Below are positions 31,830-42,455 of a stretch of 64,000 nucleotides of DNA, piece after piece. The stretch is from Leptasterias polaris (lineage: Eukaryota; Echinodermata; Asteroidea; Forcipulatida; Asteriidae). Position 1 is the first letter of the stretch; the number at the start of each line of letters is the position of its first letter. Made by a program: the position numbers and the translations under genes. The notes beneath the pieces are model-generated. The model had not been told where the DNA came from. It saw nothing but the letters and a program-made list of their open reading frames with translations, and did not search any database. The stretch spans positions 992,001 to 1,056,000 of the forward strand of contig JAZGTN010000098.1 of NCBI GenBank assembly GCA_037783415.1, written 5' to 3'.

Positions 31830-32700
31830 TTAAGCAGGCAGTAGAAAAAAATATTTAAAAATCCGCGCCTGCATACGAAGCCCTCCTTGAACCATTTGAT
31901 TTCTACTAACCCGGTAACTAACAAGCGTATCCGGATCAGGAATAGTTAAAATAAGAAAGGTAAGCTTAGACCATGGATTAGACAAAAGTAAAGATTTGAC
32001 AACAGTGACTCTGTCAAGCACAGTGAGATTCCGTTTAGACCAACTCGAAATCAGGTTACAAATTGAGCAAAATCATGGAATGTAGATCTGTGGAAAACTA
32101 AGTACCAAGTATTTTAAAATTGTCCAAAGGCACCGATCCAAACTACATTCGTTTTATCTACATTGACTTTAAGTCCGGACATATTGGCGAATAAGTCAAG
32201 AATGTTAAATGCAGTTAGCATAGATTTATCAGAGCCATCCAGAAATAAAACAGTGTCGTCAGCATATTGAGACAATCGAAATTCTTTACCGGCTATCTTA
32301 ATACCTTTTAAGTCTTCATCATTACATATCATCATTGCAAGAACTTCAACATACAGGGTAAATAAATACGGGCTAAGACCATCACCTTGCCTGCAGCCCC
32401 GTTCAAGATTCTGAAAGAAAACCATTCACCAAAATCGAGGAGGAACCCTGGTTATAAAAGAGGTTGATTATTTGTTTTATGGACGCACCAAAGTTAAATT
32501 TATCTAGAACATTGAGGATAAACTCGTGCGACACTGAATCGAAAGCTTTTTCAAAATCAATGGAAATTATTTGGCCAGGAATTTTATCAATATCAGTAAT
32601 ATCAAGCATGTCATAGGCCTACATTAAGCGAATATTCTCACCTATGAACCGACCTGCCGAGCCTTTTGCCGTTCATTAATAATAAGAGGCAGACAAGATT
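31830..32700 (-). mobile_element. L1/Tx1-like reverse transcriptase fragment (dead)
   Basis: Reading minus-strand fragments: IISIDFEKAFDSVSHEFILN (RT motif A region), GCRQGDGLSPYLFTLYVEVL (motif B) and RLSQYADDTVLFLDGSD (motif C with YADD), then NMSGLKVNVDKTNVVW. RQGDGLSPYLF is typical of L1/Tx1-type elements and differs from the CR1/L2/Jockey-type copies elsewhere in the window. Frames are broken and both ends missing. Confidence 0.85.
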
Positions 32701-32829
32701 TCAGTCTCTCAGCAATACATGCCGACGCCAATTTATAAGATGTGTTGAGGAGAGAAATAGGACGCACTTTGTTAAAGTGACTGAGTTTATATTATTACAT
32801 AACTCTGTGGATGCACCTTATCAAAGGTA

Positions 32830-32985
32830 CATGTGCCTCGGATTGGGCGATTTGCCTCAAATATTGTGTAGTTTGCGAGATCATTATATTTTACTTTTAA
32901 AACCTCTCTCTAACCATAGGCATTTCATAACGAACGGTTTCACGCTTTGCATAGCCCAAAATCGCAAATCCGAGGTGACGTGTCT
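32830..32985. mobile_element. Small palindromic MITE
   Basis: TGCCTCGGATTGGGCGATTT at the left mirrors AAAATCGCAAATCCGAGGTG at the right. About 155 bp, no coding content; target duplication unclear. Confidence 0.5.
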
Positions 32986-33404
32986 CTCTTAAGGGTTTGA
33001 TGGCGCGACATTTTGACATCATCACTTTGAGAAACAAAAAGGTATATACAGGGTTCTAACGCCAAGTAAGTTTGTACCTTTATTTAATATTAGGGGCAAC
33101 CATATTGAGCTACATAATATGTTTTGTGTACCACACAACCCCATCGTGCCCGGCGCCTTTTTGGAACTATAGGGTTATTATAAACCAAAAACCCATAGGC
33201 ATTAACTATATGGACTGTCAGAGCAAAATGAATGGTTTCCAAAGCTACGGTTGGTTTCATTCAGGAATCCTTTGTACTGTTACGATACCTATACCTCTCA
33301 CCAGAGAAAGGGAGTAATCTTGTTTCCATATGCTAAAACGACCACACACAAAAACATGGACGCTGCGCACAATGGCGGCCCGGGGTCGCTGGATGGCCCC
33401 TTTT
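32986..33404. other. No gene recognised
   Basis: Unique sequence with a GC-rich patch (GGCGGCCCGGGGTCGC) near 33,374. Nothing else seen. Confidence 0.4.
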
Positions 33405-33809
33405 AGTCTAGTCAATCTATGGTTTGACCTAGACAAAATTGCAACAGATATGATTTTTTTGCAAGTGTCTCTTGAAACCCTCCAAAACAACATATCAAAA
33501 AAGTAGAAAAAGGAAGTAGGGGAAATATGCCTAATTTGCATAAATTAAAAATGGCCGCTTTTGCCTCTATTTTCAGTAGTGCGCACACCCTCTAATGCTA
33601 GTAGAAATCTTATTTTTTCTACACAATATTTTCACGGGTATAGTCACTGCATATTCTCCAAACACATATGAGCAAGAAAAAATCCAAGATGGCTGCCTTT
33701 TTTTAAGATGGCTGCCTTTTTTTAAGATGGCCGCCATTTTCCCGCCAAAATCAAACTATCACTAGTTAGTAAGATGATAATCTCATTTGAATGACCGCTG
33801 CGCTAATAC

Positions 33810-35922
33810 TATCCCAGGTAGCATTCCACTATGGGGCCCATATGGGTCCAACATGGGCCAACACATGGGCCCCTGCTGATCCTGCACCCGGGATTCATAT
33901 GCGGCCCCATATGGGTAGGCCCAGATAACCCATATGGGCTCCATATATGGGCCAACATATGGGCCTCATATGGTGTAACCCATATGGGCCCCACTGGATC
34001 CTGCACCCAAGTCTTCAGTTCCTGGACTATAATACATGCCATGTAGGAAGAGGTATTATAACTGACTAGTATAGTTTGTATTTAGCTAATGTGGTATTGT
34101 AGATTAGTATACATGTATAATATGTTCATATGGGTTGGCCCAGATAACCCATATGGGATTCATCTGGGATACATGTGGGAAAAATCAACCTGGGTTATCC
34201 CATATGGGCATTACCTGGGATTCGTATGGGCAATCTGGTTGGCGTACATAATTATGGGGCCCATGGGGCCCATATGGGCCAGCCCGGACAGCCTTATAAT
34301 TAAACCAAGTAACTATTTGATGTTAATGAGTGGTCTAATTATATGAACATATCATACATATGTACTAGTCTACAATACCATATTAGATAAATACAAACTA
34401 TACTAGTCAGTTATGGCGTATATAACTCTTCCTACATGGCATGTATTATGTATATAGTCCAGGAACTGAAGACTAACAGTCATGGTTAACAGTTTTTCAA
34501 TCAAAAATGTCAATACTTTAATTAGCATGTTTTCAATGAAAGCTTTTAATGTATTTTTCTTATAGAAGAATATGTTACAAAAAAGTACAAAAACAACTTT
34601 ACAGAGATAAATTTCACTAAATTGTTATAATAATTATCAATGAAAACACAATGCCCTGTCCCACAACTTTGCATATTGCCAATATGGGTTTGCCCAGGTC
34701 TTACCCATATCGTACACATAAATGGGTCTTTGCATACCCGCAAAGCTTGCTTAGGTCGTTCCCATAGGATAACCAAATGAACCTTTTCATATCACTGCCC
34801 ACAAGGGATTGCTTAATAAAAGTATCTACTATATTCCGGCTTTTCCATTGTCGATTCACTCAGGTTTGTCCAGAGGAAATTACAAAACCCATGGGAAGGA
34901 TCATATACCCTTGGGCTTGCTAAGCTAAACAAATCTATTCTAAACTAGAATATTAACTCCGTAATGGCTGAGGTCACCCATGGCTGAGGTCTTTCTCTGA
35001 ATTATCTTTGCCTATAGGTCTTTCCAATATGACTCCCGTATGAGCCTTCCTGCCCGTATGGGATTACCCATAGTTTCCTGTACCTTTGGGTCTTTAGAAT
35101 ATTCAGCCAATATGTGAATGCCCACATTTTCTATGGGCCTTTGCATTAATTAGCCTGCCCATATGGGATTGCCCTTGTTTTCCCCATATGACACCCATAT
35201 GGGCCCTTGCATATTTTGCCCATATGGGATTGCCCATGTTTTCCCCATATGATACCCATATGGGCCACATGGTGAGAAATCACTTTATGCAAGTTACTTT
35301 TCTGTTTCAACTTGGATTTGTATGCTGATGAAGTATGACATTAGTTTGACCCTGCTGCTGTTTCATGATTAACATACTTAAAGGTCTATAGTGGCAAGGA
35401 TTATGCTTATAGATAGGCGATGAAATCAGGTTGTGTATTGCATACCGTCATGAGCAGTGCTATAAGTTTATTAATTTCAAAGGGTTTATACACCCCTTAG
35501 GCCTACATAAACTAGCTGTCTGGCTGGCCCATTTGGGCCCCATATGTACGCCAACCACATGGACCCCAACTGTTGGCACAGATTGCCCATACAAATCCCA
35601 GGTAATGCCCATATGGGATAACCCAGGTTGATTTTTCCCCAGATGTATACCAGACGTATCCCATATGGGTTATCTGGGCCAACCCAGGGCCCATATGAAT
35701 CTTGGGTGCAGGATCCAGTGGGACCCATATGGGTTACCCAATATGAGGCCCATATGTTGGCCCATATGGGACCCATATGTTGACCCATGTGGGACCCATA
35801 TGGGTTATCTGGGCCTACCCATATGGGCCCCATATGAATCTCGGGTGCAGGATCAGCAGGGGCCCATATGGGTTAACCCACACGGGCCCATATGGGACCC
35901 ATATGGGAATGCTACTTGGGAT
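33810..35922. mobile_element. Foldback element built of CCCATATGGG motifs
   Basis: The ends ATCCCAGGTAGCATTCC and GGAATGCTACTTGGGAT are inverted. Arms of about 400-460 bp (33810-34275, 35515-35922) hold dozens of CCCATATGGG, GGCCCATATG and GATCCTGCACCC phrases in mirrored order. Further CCCATATGGG-type motifs lie at 34,680-35,270. An inner inverted pair (about 34,015-34,140 and 34,345-34,470; CTAGTATAGTTTGTATTTA) forms a second palindrome. Open frames across it are repetitive Met-Gly-Pro-Ile-Trp artefacts. Confidence 0.8.
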
Positions 35923-35924
35923 AA

Positions 35925-37324
35925 TATAGGTTTTCCCGGCCAATTTCAACAAAAATCCATTCATTTTAACTCCTGGCTCATTCAATTTCGTTTGAAAACG
36001 AATGCTCCGTTGAAACAGCATTCAACAGTTTAAAGGAGTCATTCAATTTCACCAGTTTAGCATTCACTGGTCAAATAAGATCATTCAATTTCATCAGACC
36101 GCAAGACTCATTCATTTTCGTAAAAGCCAGCGGCAAGAGGTGGTCAACAATTCAATTTCATTAATGGGCAATCTTTTTCAAAATGTTTGCTTTCAAATTC
36201 AAATTCTATGCTATATCATATGCCTTCTGATTCGTAGCTGCCTGTAATAAAGGCAAATGTTTTTAGGGAAAACTCATTTATACACTAGTTTCGCGTTATC
36301 GATTTTGAATGAAAGGATGGCTGCCCGTGGTCGGTACAGAGTAGTGAATAATGTAAACATGGAGATACTGATTGAAGCATTCGAGAATAACCAGGCATGA
36401 CTAGGCCTACCTACAACTAGCAGGTGACTCTTGGCATAATCGTAACCAAACTTACATGCCGAGATGTCTGGCACGTCGGATCATTGAAGGTTAAAGAAAC
36501 TAACTTCAGATACAAATAAACGAATAGAAGAAATGTATATCAAACACACGAAGAAAAGGACTTGTGAACAAAATCCACAAGAAAACAAAAAGATTAATTT
36601 ATCTTTAGATTTTATAACGACCCCTTATCATTTTAAGCTTTTGTTTCCTTTAAAACATTCGTTAACTTCAAATTTGACATGGTCCGGGCATTAGCAGAAA
36701 ACAAAGACAAGAACATAAATACCAGGGCAAAAAATCTCAAGACTTTCACAAAAGAGTTAGTTTTCATTTTAAAGTTATTGGGTGCAGGTTTTAACTTCGA
36801 AGTGTATAACAAAGCAAAATGAACAGCGGACTGTTTAAATAACGAAAAACAAACGATACAATAAAATAAGTAAAATACATGGAAACACCTCTTACAAAGG
36901 ACAACTTTGTGCCAGTAAAGGGGCTATAATTTCCAGCTTACTCGTAAAGCCATAACTCATGTTTAATTTGAATGCAAAGAAGTTGAAATTCGTTGCCCAT
37001 AAACGAAAAAGAAAACGCAAACTAGCAACAAAACCATGTTCGCTTCAATGAGTCTTAATTTGAATGCATCAATTGTGAATACGTAGTAGAAATGCAACTT
37101 AAGAATGGTCAAAGTGTAGTCTTGAATGCCTATAAACGAAATAGAATGACCGAAGCGAATCTGAACGATAAAAACGAAATCATGTGTGCACAAAAACGAA
37201 ATTGAATGCATTTAGAGCTAAACAGAAACCCTAGTTTGAGAGGATTAGGGGAAAATGCGTGAATTTGAATGCATGTTAATGAAATTGAATGAATTTTTGC
37301 TGAAATTGGCCGGGAAAACCTATA
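35925..37324. mobile_element. Non-autonomous DNA transposon, TATAGGTTTTCCCGG ends
   Basis: 1.4 kb with terminal inverted repeats TATAGGTTTTCCCGGCCAAT and ATTGGCCGGGAAAACCTATA, continuing as TTCA..AAAATTCATTC. The interior is AT-rich, full of ATTCAATTTC and GAATGAA phrases, without a transposase. A shorter relative is at 29067-29500. Confidence 0.85.
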
Positions 37325-37701
37325 TTAGCGCAGCGGTCATTCAAATAAGATTATGTTGATTTTGGCAGGAAATGGGCGCCATCTTAAATAATGGCCGCCA
37401 TCTTGGATTTTTTCTTGCTCATATGTGTTTGAAAACTATGCAGTGACCATACCCATGAAAATACTGTGTGGAAAAAATAAGATTTCTACTAGCATTAGAG
37501 GGTGTGCGCACATATATTACTGAAAATAGAGGCAAAAGCGGCCATTTTTAATTTATGCAAATTAGGCATATTTCCCCTACTTCCTTTTTTCTACTTTTTT
37601 GATATGTTGTTTGGGAGGGTTTCAAGAGACACTTGCAAAAAAATCATTTCTGTTGCAATTTTGTCTAGGTCAAGCCATTTTTTGCACAGATTGACTAGAC
37701 T

Positions 37702-38239
37702 ATTTTGGCAGTGTTATTGCATACAAATATCGCCAAATGTGGAGGTGGACAACTGCTGCGGTATCCGATTTTTATTTTTGCAAAATAGAAAGTTGTAACA
37801 AATTAATGCACAACCACAAAACTACATTTTTTTAGTTTCATGGTGATCACCTTTTTTTATTGGGACACCTCTGTCGTGGTTGTACCTATTGGGCATTTTA
37901 AAATTGGACTTTATGAACGGGACAAAATATTAGTTTCACACAGACTGTTTTGTGCTATTTGTCTCATCCAAATCAGAAAGATTGTCACCAAAACGATGCA
38001 AGACTCAAAACGCCCATTTGAATTAAGTGACGATTTAAAAGTTGATTTCAGAATAGTTTATACAAGTCTCCCGCTCGCTCGAACATTTGGACCTTTTATA
38101 AAACGTGAGTTTGTTTCCTTCACGCGTGGTCTTTTCCTTTTACTTCGTGAATACGGCCAGAGGTTCTACAAAATGGCGGACCGTGTTAATTCACAAAGTA
38201 AAACGAAACCCACACAATTTTGAGTTAAACGAAAGGAAT
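37702..38239. other. No gene recognised
   Basis: A plus-strand open frame of 127 residues at 37,840-38,223 has no recognisable domain; treated as chance. Confidence 0.4.
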
Positions 38240-38242
38240 TTG

Positions 38243-38537
38243 TGGTGAGATTTGGATTTCGAGTCTCCCCAATAGGAGACTGGTAGTAAGACTGCCCAAT
38301 GTGTTGTTATCCAACACAATAGTCCCCAGGAATTCTGAATACCAATTTTTGTAAACCAGTAGAGCGTATCTTGACTCGAAAAAGATTTTTGATGAGATTT
38401 GGATTTCGAGTCTCCCCAATAGGAGACTGGTAATAAGACTGCCCAACGTTTTGTTATCCAACACAATAGTCCCCAGGAATTCTAAATACAAATTTTAGTA
38501 AACCAGTAGAGCGTATCTCGACTTGAACTAGGATTTA
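38243..38537. repeat. Two tandem copies of a 147-bp repeat
   Basis: GAGATTTGGATTTCGAGTCT, CCCCAATAGGAGACTGGTA and AACACAATAGTCCCCAGGAA recur with a spacing of about 147 bp. Each copy contains the small hairpin AGTCTCCCCAATAGGAGACT. Mirror-like open frames here are by-products. Confidence 0.8.
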
Positions 38538-40297
38538 TGAGGTCTGGATTTGGCTGGACCATATAAAACGTTATGCCTCGTCTCACCTTGTTACACTTCT
38601 CATCGTGACAACAGGTAAACACCTAACTCGGTAAGTTTCAAACAGATCTCACCAGAGACTGTACCCTTTTCTGTTGCATTTTTGTTGTTGATATTTTTGG
38701 CCCACACTCCAGTATTTGGTACTGCCATTTTTCCTTCCTCTCTTCTGATGCCGATGATGAAATAAACTTTAAGGAAGAAACAAAAATTCAAGGAAGCAAA
38801 GTGTAGTGAGCAATTAGCCACACCCTGTTCACAACGGAAACATGTCAACTCGTACACACACGAACTCGTACGCAGGTGTATCTACGTGTTTATACGAAAG
38901 CACTGACAGCGGGAATTATTAATTCGAAATTAATTCGTAATAACACATCAGAATTCAAGGGAAGGAATACGTTTGGTAATACTGAAAAGCGTTTCTGTTA
39001 GAAACGTTTCTCAGATTGTGTATTCCAATCGCGGATTATTCTTCCTGCGTGGACATGCAACTTCTCCGTTTTATGACGTTCCCTTTAATGATCTGCTGAT
39101 AATACTTTTGGTCACGATTGGGCTTAGAAAATCATTTCACGCCCTGAAGTAAAAAATTGTTTCAAATGAAGGGGCCTAATAAAATGAAAGAGTGAAAATG
39201 TAATTTAAAGTAAAATATATTATTGTTATGAAATGGAAGAGAATCCGTGCGCTTTATTTGGGATCAAAAATAGAGATGACGAGTGGCCGAAACTGTCAAC
39301 CAAATCATCGTTCAATCAGTTTATTGTCTTTGAGCAGCTTAAAATTCACTTCAGGAAAAACCTTTTTTATTTTTGTTTTAACATATAGTAGGCTAAACAT
39401 TTCCAAACGGGACAAACTCCCCAAAATCTTTCAGATTTCTAAATTTATTTACTATCAAAACTTCGGTCCTAACTGCCGTCCGATTTCAACACTTGGAGAA
39501 TTTCCATAAAACATAAAAATATCAAATAGGCCCTAACCTATCAGATTTCAATTTATAGCATCAAAACGGCGAAACCTTTTCCCTATGTGAACACGTAGTG
39601 AATTACACTTGCGTACGAGTTGGTGCGTACGAGTTGGTGTGCATACAAGTTTGTGTGTGGTGGAGTTTGTGTGTGTACGAGTTGGTGCGTACGAGTTTGC
39701 GTGCGTACGAGTTGACCTTTACAACTAACCTGAGTTCCTGCCATATGGAAAGTACGCGTAGTTTGTATGTCAGTTAAGCAGTAACAATAATTTATAATTT
39801 ATCACACACAAAAAGTACAAAACTAGGAGCAGCCTTCCACGGTCTCTCAAACCATGGGGGTAGCAACCACCGCATCTCTTCTTGTAAGTTCTCGGTGGTG
39901 TCAGCGGGTGTGTGTGTTAACACACCAGCCCCAGCCAGCAGTGCATCACTTAAAAGGAATCGGGTTATATTCATTTTCTAAACCCACACACACAATCAAA
40001 AGGTCCATTGAAATAAAATATAACCAAATATAAAAAAATGGTCCATTTCTAATTTTAACTCGCTATAAATATTTTGTTTTAGAGGGGCTGGGTTTGCCAC
40101 CCGAATTTTAAACTGAAATATGAAAAGGATGCCCAACTCGGCATAGTATGGTTTTTATCCATTATGAATTCGAATGAACTTTGTTACAAAATTTCTGCCA
40201 AAGAAAATGTCTGCCAATGAAGATTTGAAAGAAAATGAATAGTCCGTCAGTCAACTATCGAGCAAGAGCCACATCAGCATGTTCCCAAACTTAAGCC
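38538..40297. other. No gene recognised
   Basis: Apart from the GTACGAGTT minisatellite at 39,604-39,713 only unique AT-rich sequence. A short minus-strand open frame at 39,792-39,974 has no supporting features. Confidence 0.4.
39604..39713. repeat. GTACGAGTTKGTGTGC minisatellite
   Basis: About five irregular copies of GCGTACGAGTTGGTG. The reverse phrase AACTCGTAC also occurs at about 38,839-38,871, giving a loose inverted pair 750 bp apart. Confidence 0.7.
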
Positions 40298-40463
40298 AAT
40301 AGACCGATCCATTAAGCCCCGCCTCCTTACGAGTTGACCAATCACAGCCGCGAAACCCGATCACCGTTAGTGCAAAGATCACCAAACGGCCCAAATGGTG
40401 ATCAGATTTCGCGGTTGTGATTGGTCAATGAGAAATGGGCGTGGCTTAATGGATCGGTGTATT
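40298..40463. mobile_element. Palindromic MITE, AATAGACCGATCCATTAAGC ends
   Basis: AATAGACCGATCCATTAAGC faces GCTTAATGGATCGGTGTATT. Inner arms TTGACCAATCACAGCCGCGA and TCGCGGTTGTGATTGGTCAA continue the hairpin. 166 bp, with TA at both edges. Confidence 0.8.
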
Positions 40464-41314
40464 GTACTGCGATAAAACGATGTTTACAACAATGGTGCAA
40501 TGTGTGCACCACACTAAACAGATTCCAACAGCAGCCAATGCTAAATACTAAAGAAAAAAATACATATGTAAAGTCTCCCAAAACATTGAAAACAAGTCAA
40601 ATATATTTTCTGGTAACTAAACTTCCTTTTTCCTTTGCAATGTTTAGTAGGTTAGCATTTGTACTAGGCTCTTCAATAATAAAAACATCCTAGGCCATTT
40701 CTTGAGGGTTAAGTGTCTTAAAACTTATAAGCAAACAAATAAGCTTGATATATTCCATGCAAAACCTGGACATGTAAACAACAACAAAATTGTTGAGATA
40801 AAGCGGAACAAACCCTCTATGGGAAATGGTTGGAAGCACGTGCTGGCAACGTAAAACGCAGGTACGCAATCCCACACCGCTGCTTCGTTTGAGGGTCCTT
40901 CAAATCTTGGATTTACTGAAACAGTTATGGGTTTACATATCCAATGAGGATTGGCGCATGATTTTCTCTTTATTAAGTGTAGCGCACACCTTTCGGATTT
41001 AGGTTACCATACTGCGCAACTCTTTTTCACTCAGACCTATTGAACACATTAAGTGCACGGTTTTGCTTATGTACTAGGAAAATGTATTTTTGTTGAGAAA
41101 AAGTTTCATATAAGTTCTCATACAAACCAATTTTCCCGTTTTCATGTCTTGCCGGTGAAGCCCTATATATTGGGGCGTTTTTATAGTGTTTGCCTTGTCC
41201 GTGGGTACGGTTGTGTCTGCATAGGCTTTTTATGGAATGTGGGGGTCTCTCCACAATGGAAAACTCAGGACCCCGCAAAGTTTATCTTTTTAGTTCAACT
41301 TGAACCCCACGGAT
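40464..41314. other. No gene recognised
   Basis: Unique sequence left of the foldback element; open frames at 41,027-41,412 show no domain. Confidence 0.4.
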
Positions 41315-42455
41315 CAATAGACACAATCGGTGACTGCAGTCACCTGACTATGGTGGCCCTGAAGGGACATCGCATATCGCATATGTGTGCGCACACGTAT
41401 GCAATGTCGTGAAACAATTCGCGAATATGTGCGCACACGTATGCAATGCCGTGAAACAATTCGCGAATATGTGCGCACACGTATGCAATGTCGTGAAACA
41501 ATTCGCGAATATGTGCGCACACGTATGCAATGTCGTGAAACAAATCGCGAATGTGTGCGCACACGAGTGCGAATATATTTGCGATGTCGTGAACGTTTAT
41601 TGCATACCATGTTGCATACCTTTGGGATGATGTCATAGTTGCAGACAATTTGTTAGTGACCTAGGGAGTACGTGGCGCTACAGTCAGGCTCCTGTAAGCA
41701 TAGCTATACAATAATGTGTACCCAGGAACTTGGCACCAGGCCAAGTTTCGCCAACATGTACTACAGCATAAGCTACCTACCTACAGCCTACTACTAGTAC
41801 TACTGCATGTGCTATTACAATCAAGGTCGAAGAGTACGCACGCGCGAGGGTATTTTACGGTCAAACACGCCCATTTTATGTTAATAGCCCACGTTCGTCC
41901 TGGGGAAAAAAGAAATACACCACCCGCCTCGCTTGCCTCACAACAATGACTACCGCTGCAATGACTACCGCTAATCTCACTAGGCATGAAACCCCCAGAT
42001 CATTAGACATTTTATTCAAAGGTATGCAACATGGTATGCAATAAAATTCACGACATCGCAAATATATTCGCAGACGTGTGCGCACATATTCGCGAATTGT
42101 TTCACGACATTGCATACCGTGTGCGCACACATTCGCGATTTGTTTCACGACATTGCATACGTGTGCGCATATATTCGCGAATTGTTTCACGACATTGCAT
42201 ACGTATGCGCACACGTTTGCGATATGCGATGTCCCTTCAGGGCCACCATACCTGACCCATAGCGGGTATACAACGCAAACAAACCAAGCATGCAACACGA
42301 AGCATGAATGGAAACGCTTGGCTGCTTCTGAGTGCTTCTGCTGTAAGGTGGGAAGCAGCCATGCGTTTTCATGCATACTGTGCCTTGTTGCTTGGTTTGT
42401 TTAAACTGTATACCCACTATGAGTCTCGTGACTCCGGTCGCCGATTGTGTCTATT
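41315..42455. mobile_element. Foldback transposon with tandem-repeat arms (TU-like architecture)
   Basis: Outer ends AATAGACACAATCGGTGACT and AGTC..CCGATTGTGTCTATT are inverted. The left arm then has about four 42-bp repeats (GTATGCAATGTCGTGAAACA, ATTCGCGAATATGTGCGCAC; GCAATG at 41401, 41443, 41485, 41527). The right arm (about 42,030-42,250) carries the mirrored series. The core of about 400 bp is unique. Both arms meet GGGACATCGCATATCGCA / TGCGATATGCGATGTCCC. The design matches foldback elements such as sea urchin TU; a family match is not claimed. The right arm is split by a small MITE. Confidence 0.8.
42258..42421. mobile_element. 164-bp palindromic MITE inside the foldback's right arm
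   Basis: CATAGCGGGTATACAACGCA at the left mirrors TAAACTGTATACCCACTATG at the right; AAACAAACCAAGCA faces TGCTTGGTTTGTTT. Removing it restores the arm's match to the left arm (CCACCATA..CTGAC joined to GTC..GTGACT). Confidence 0.8.

Larger units (their letters stand above)
33405..37701. mobile_element. Giant palindrome with two other elements inside
   Basis: The left arm 33405-33809 and right arm 37321-37701 are inverted copies (AGTCTAGTCAATCT at the left outer end, AGATTGACTAGACT at the right; CCGCTGCGCTAATA at the inner edges). The arms contain GGCCGCTTTTGCCTCTATTT and CATATGAGCAAGAAAAAATC. Between them are the CCCATATGGG foldback (33810-35922) and the TATAGGTTTTC element (35925-37324). 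It is most simply a palindromic element whose centre was hit twice. Confidence 0.75.

Noticed and set aside
33809..36033. Open frames rich in Met-Gly-Pro-Ile-Trp on both strands
   Set aside because: They follow from repeated CCCATATGGG motifs in a foldback element; mirrored frames on both strands show they are artefacts.
37840..38223. 127-residue open frame
   Set aside because: No domain, signal or splice support; codons look like AT-rich noncoding sequence, and it ends in a repeat.
38191..38491. Overlapping open frames with an internal repeat (ISSK, SYWGDSKSKS)
   Set aside because: They come from a 147-bp tandem repeat read in two frames.
41380..41580. Regularly spaced repeats that look like a CRISPR array (also 45,985-46,267)
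   Set aside because: The repeats are direct tandem minisatellites without unique spacers, in a eukaryotic context.
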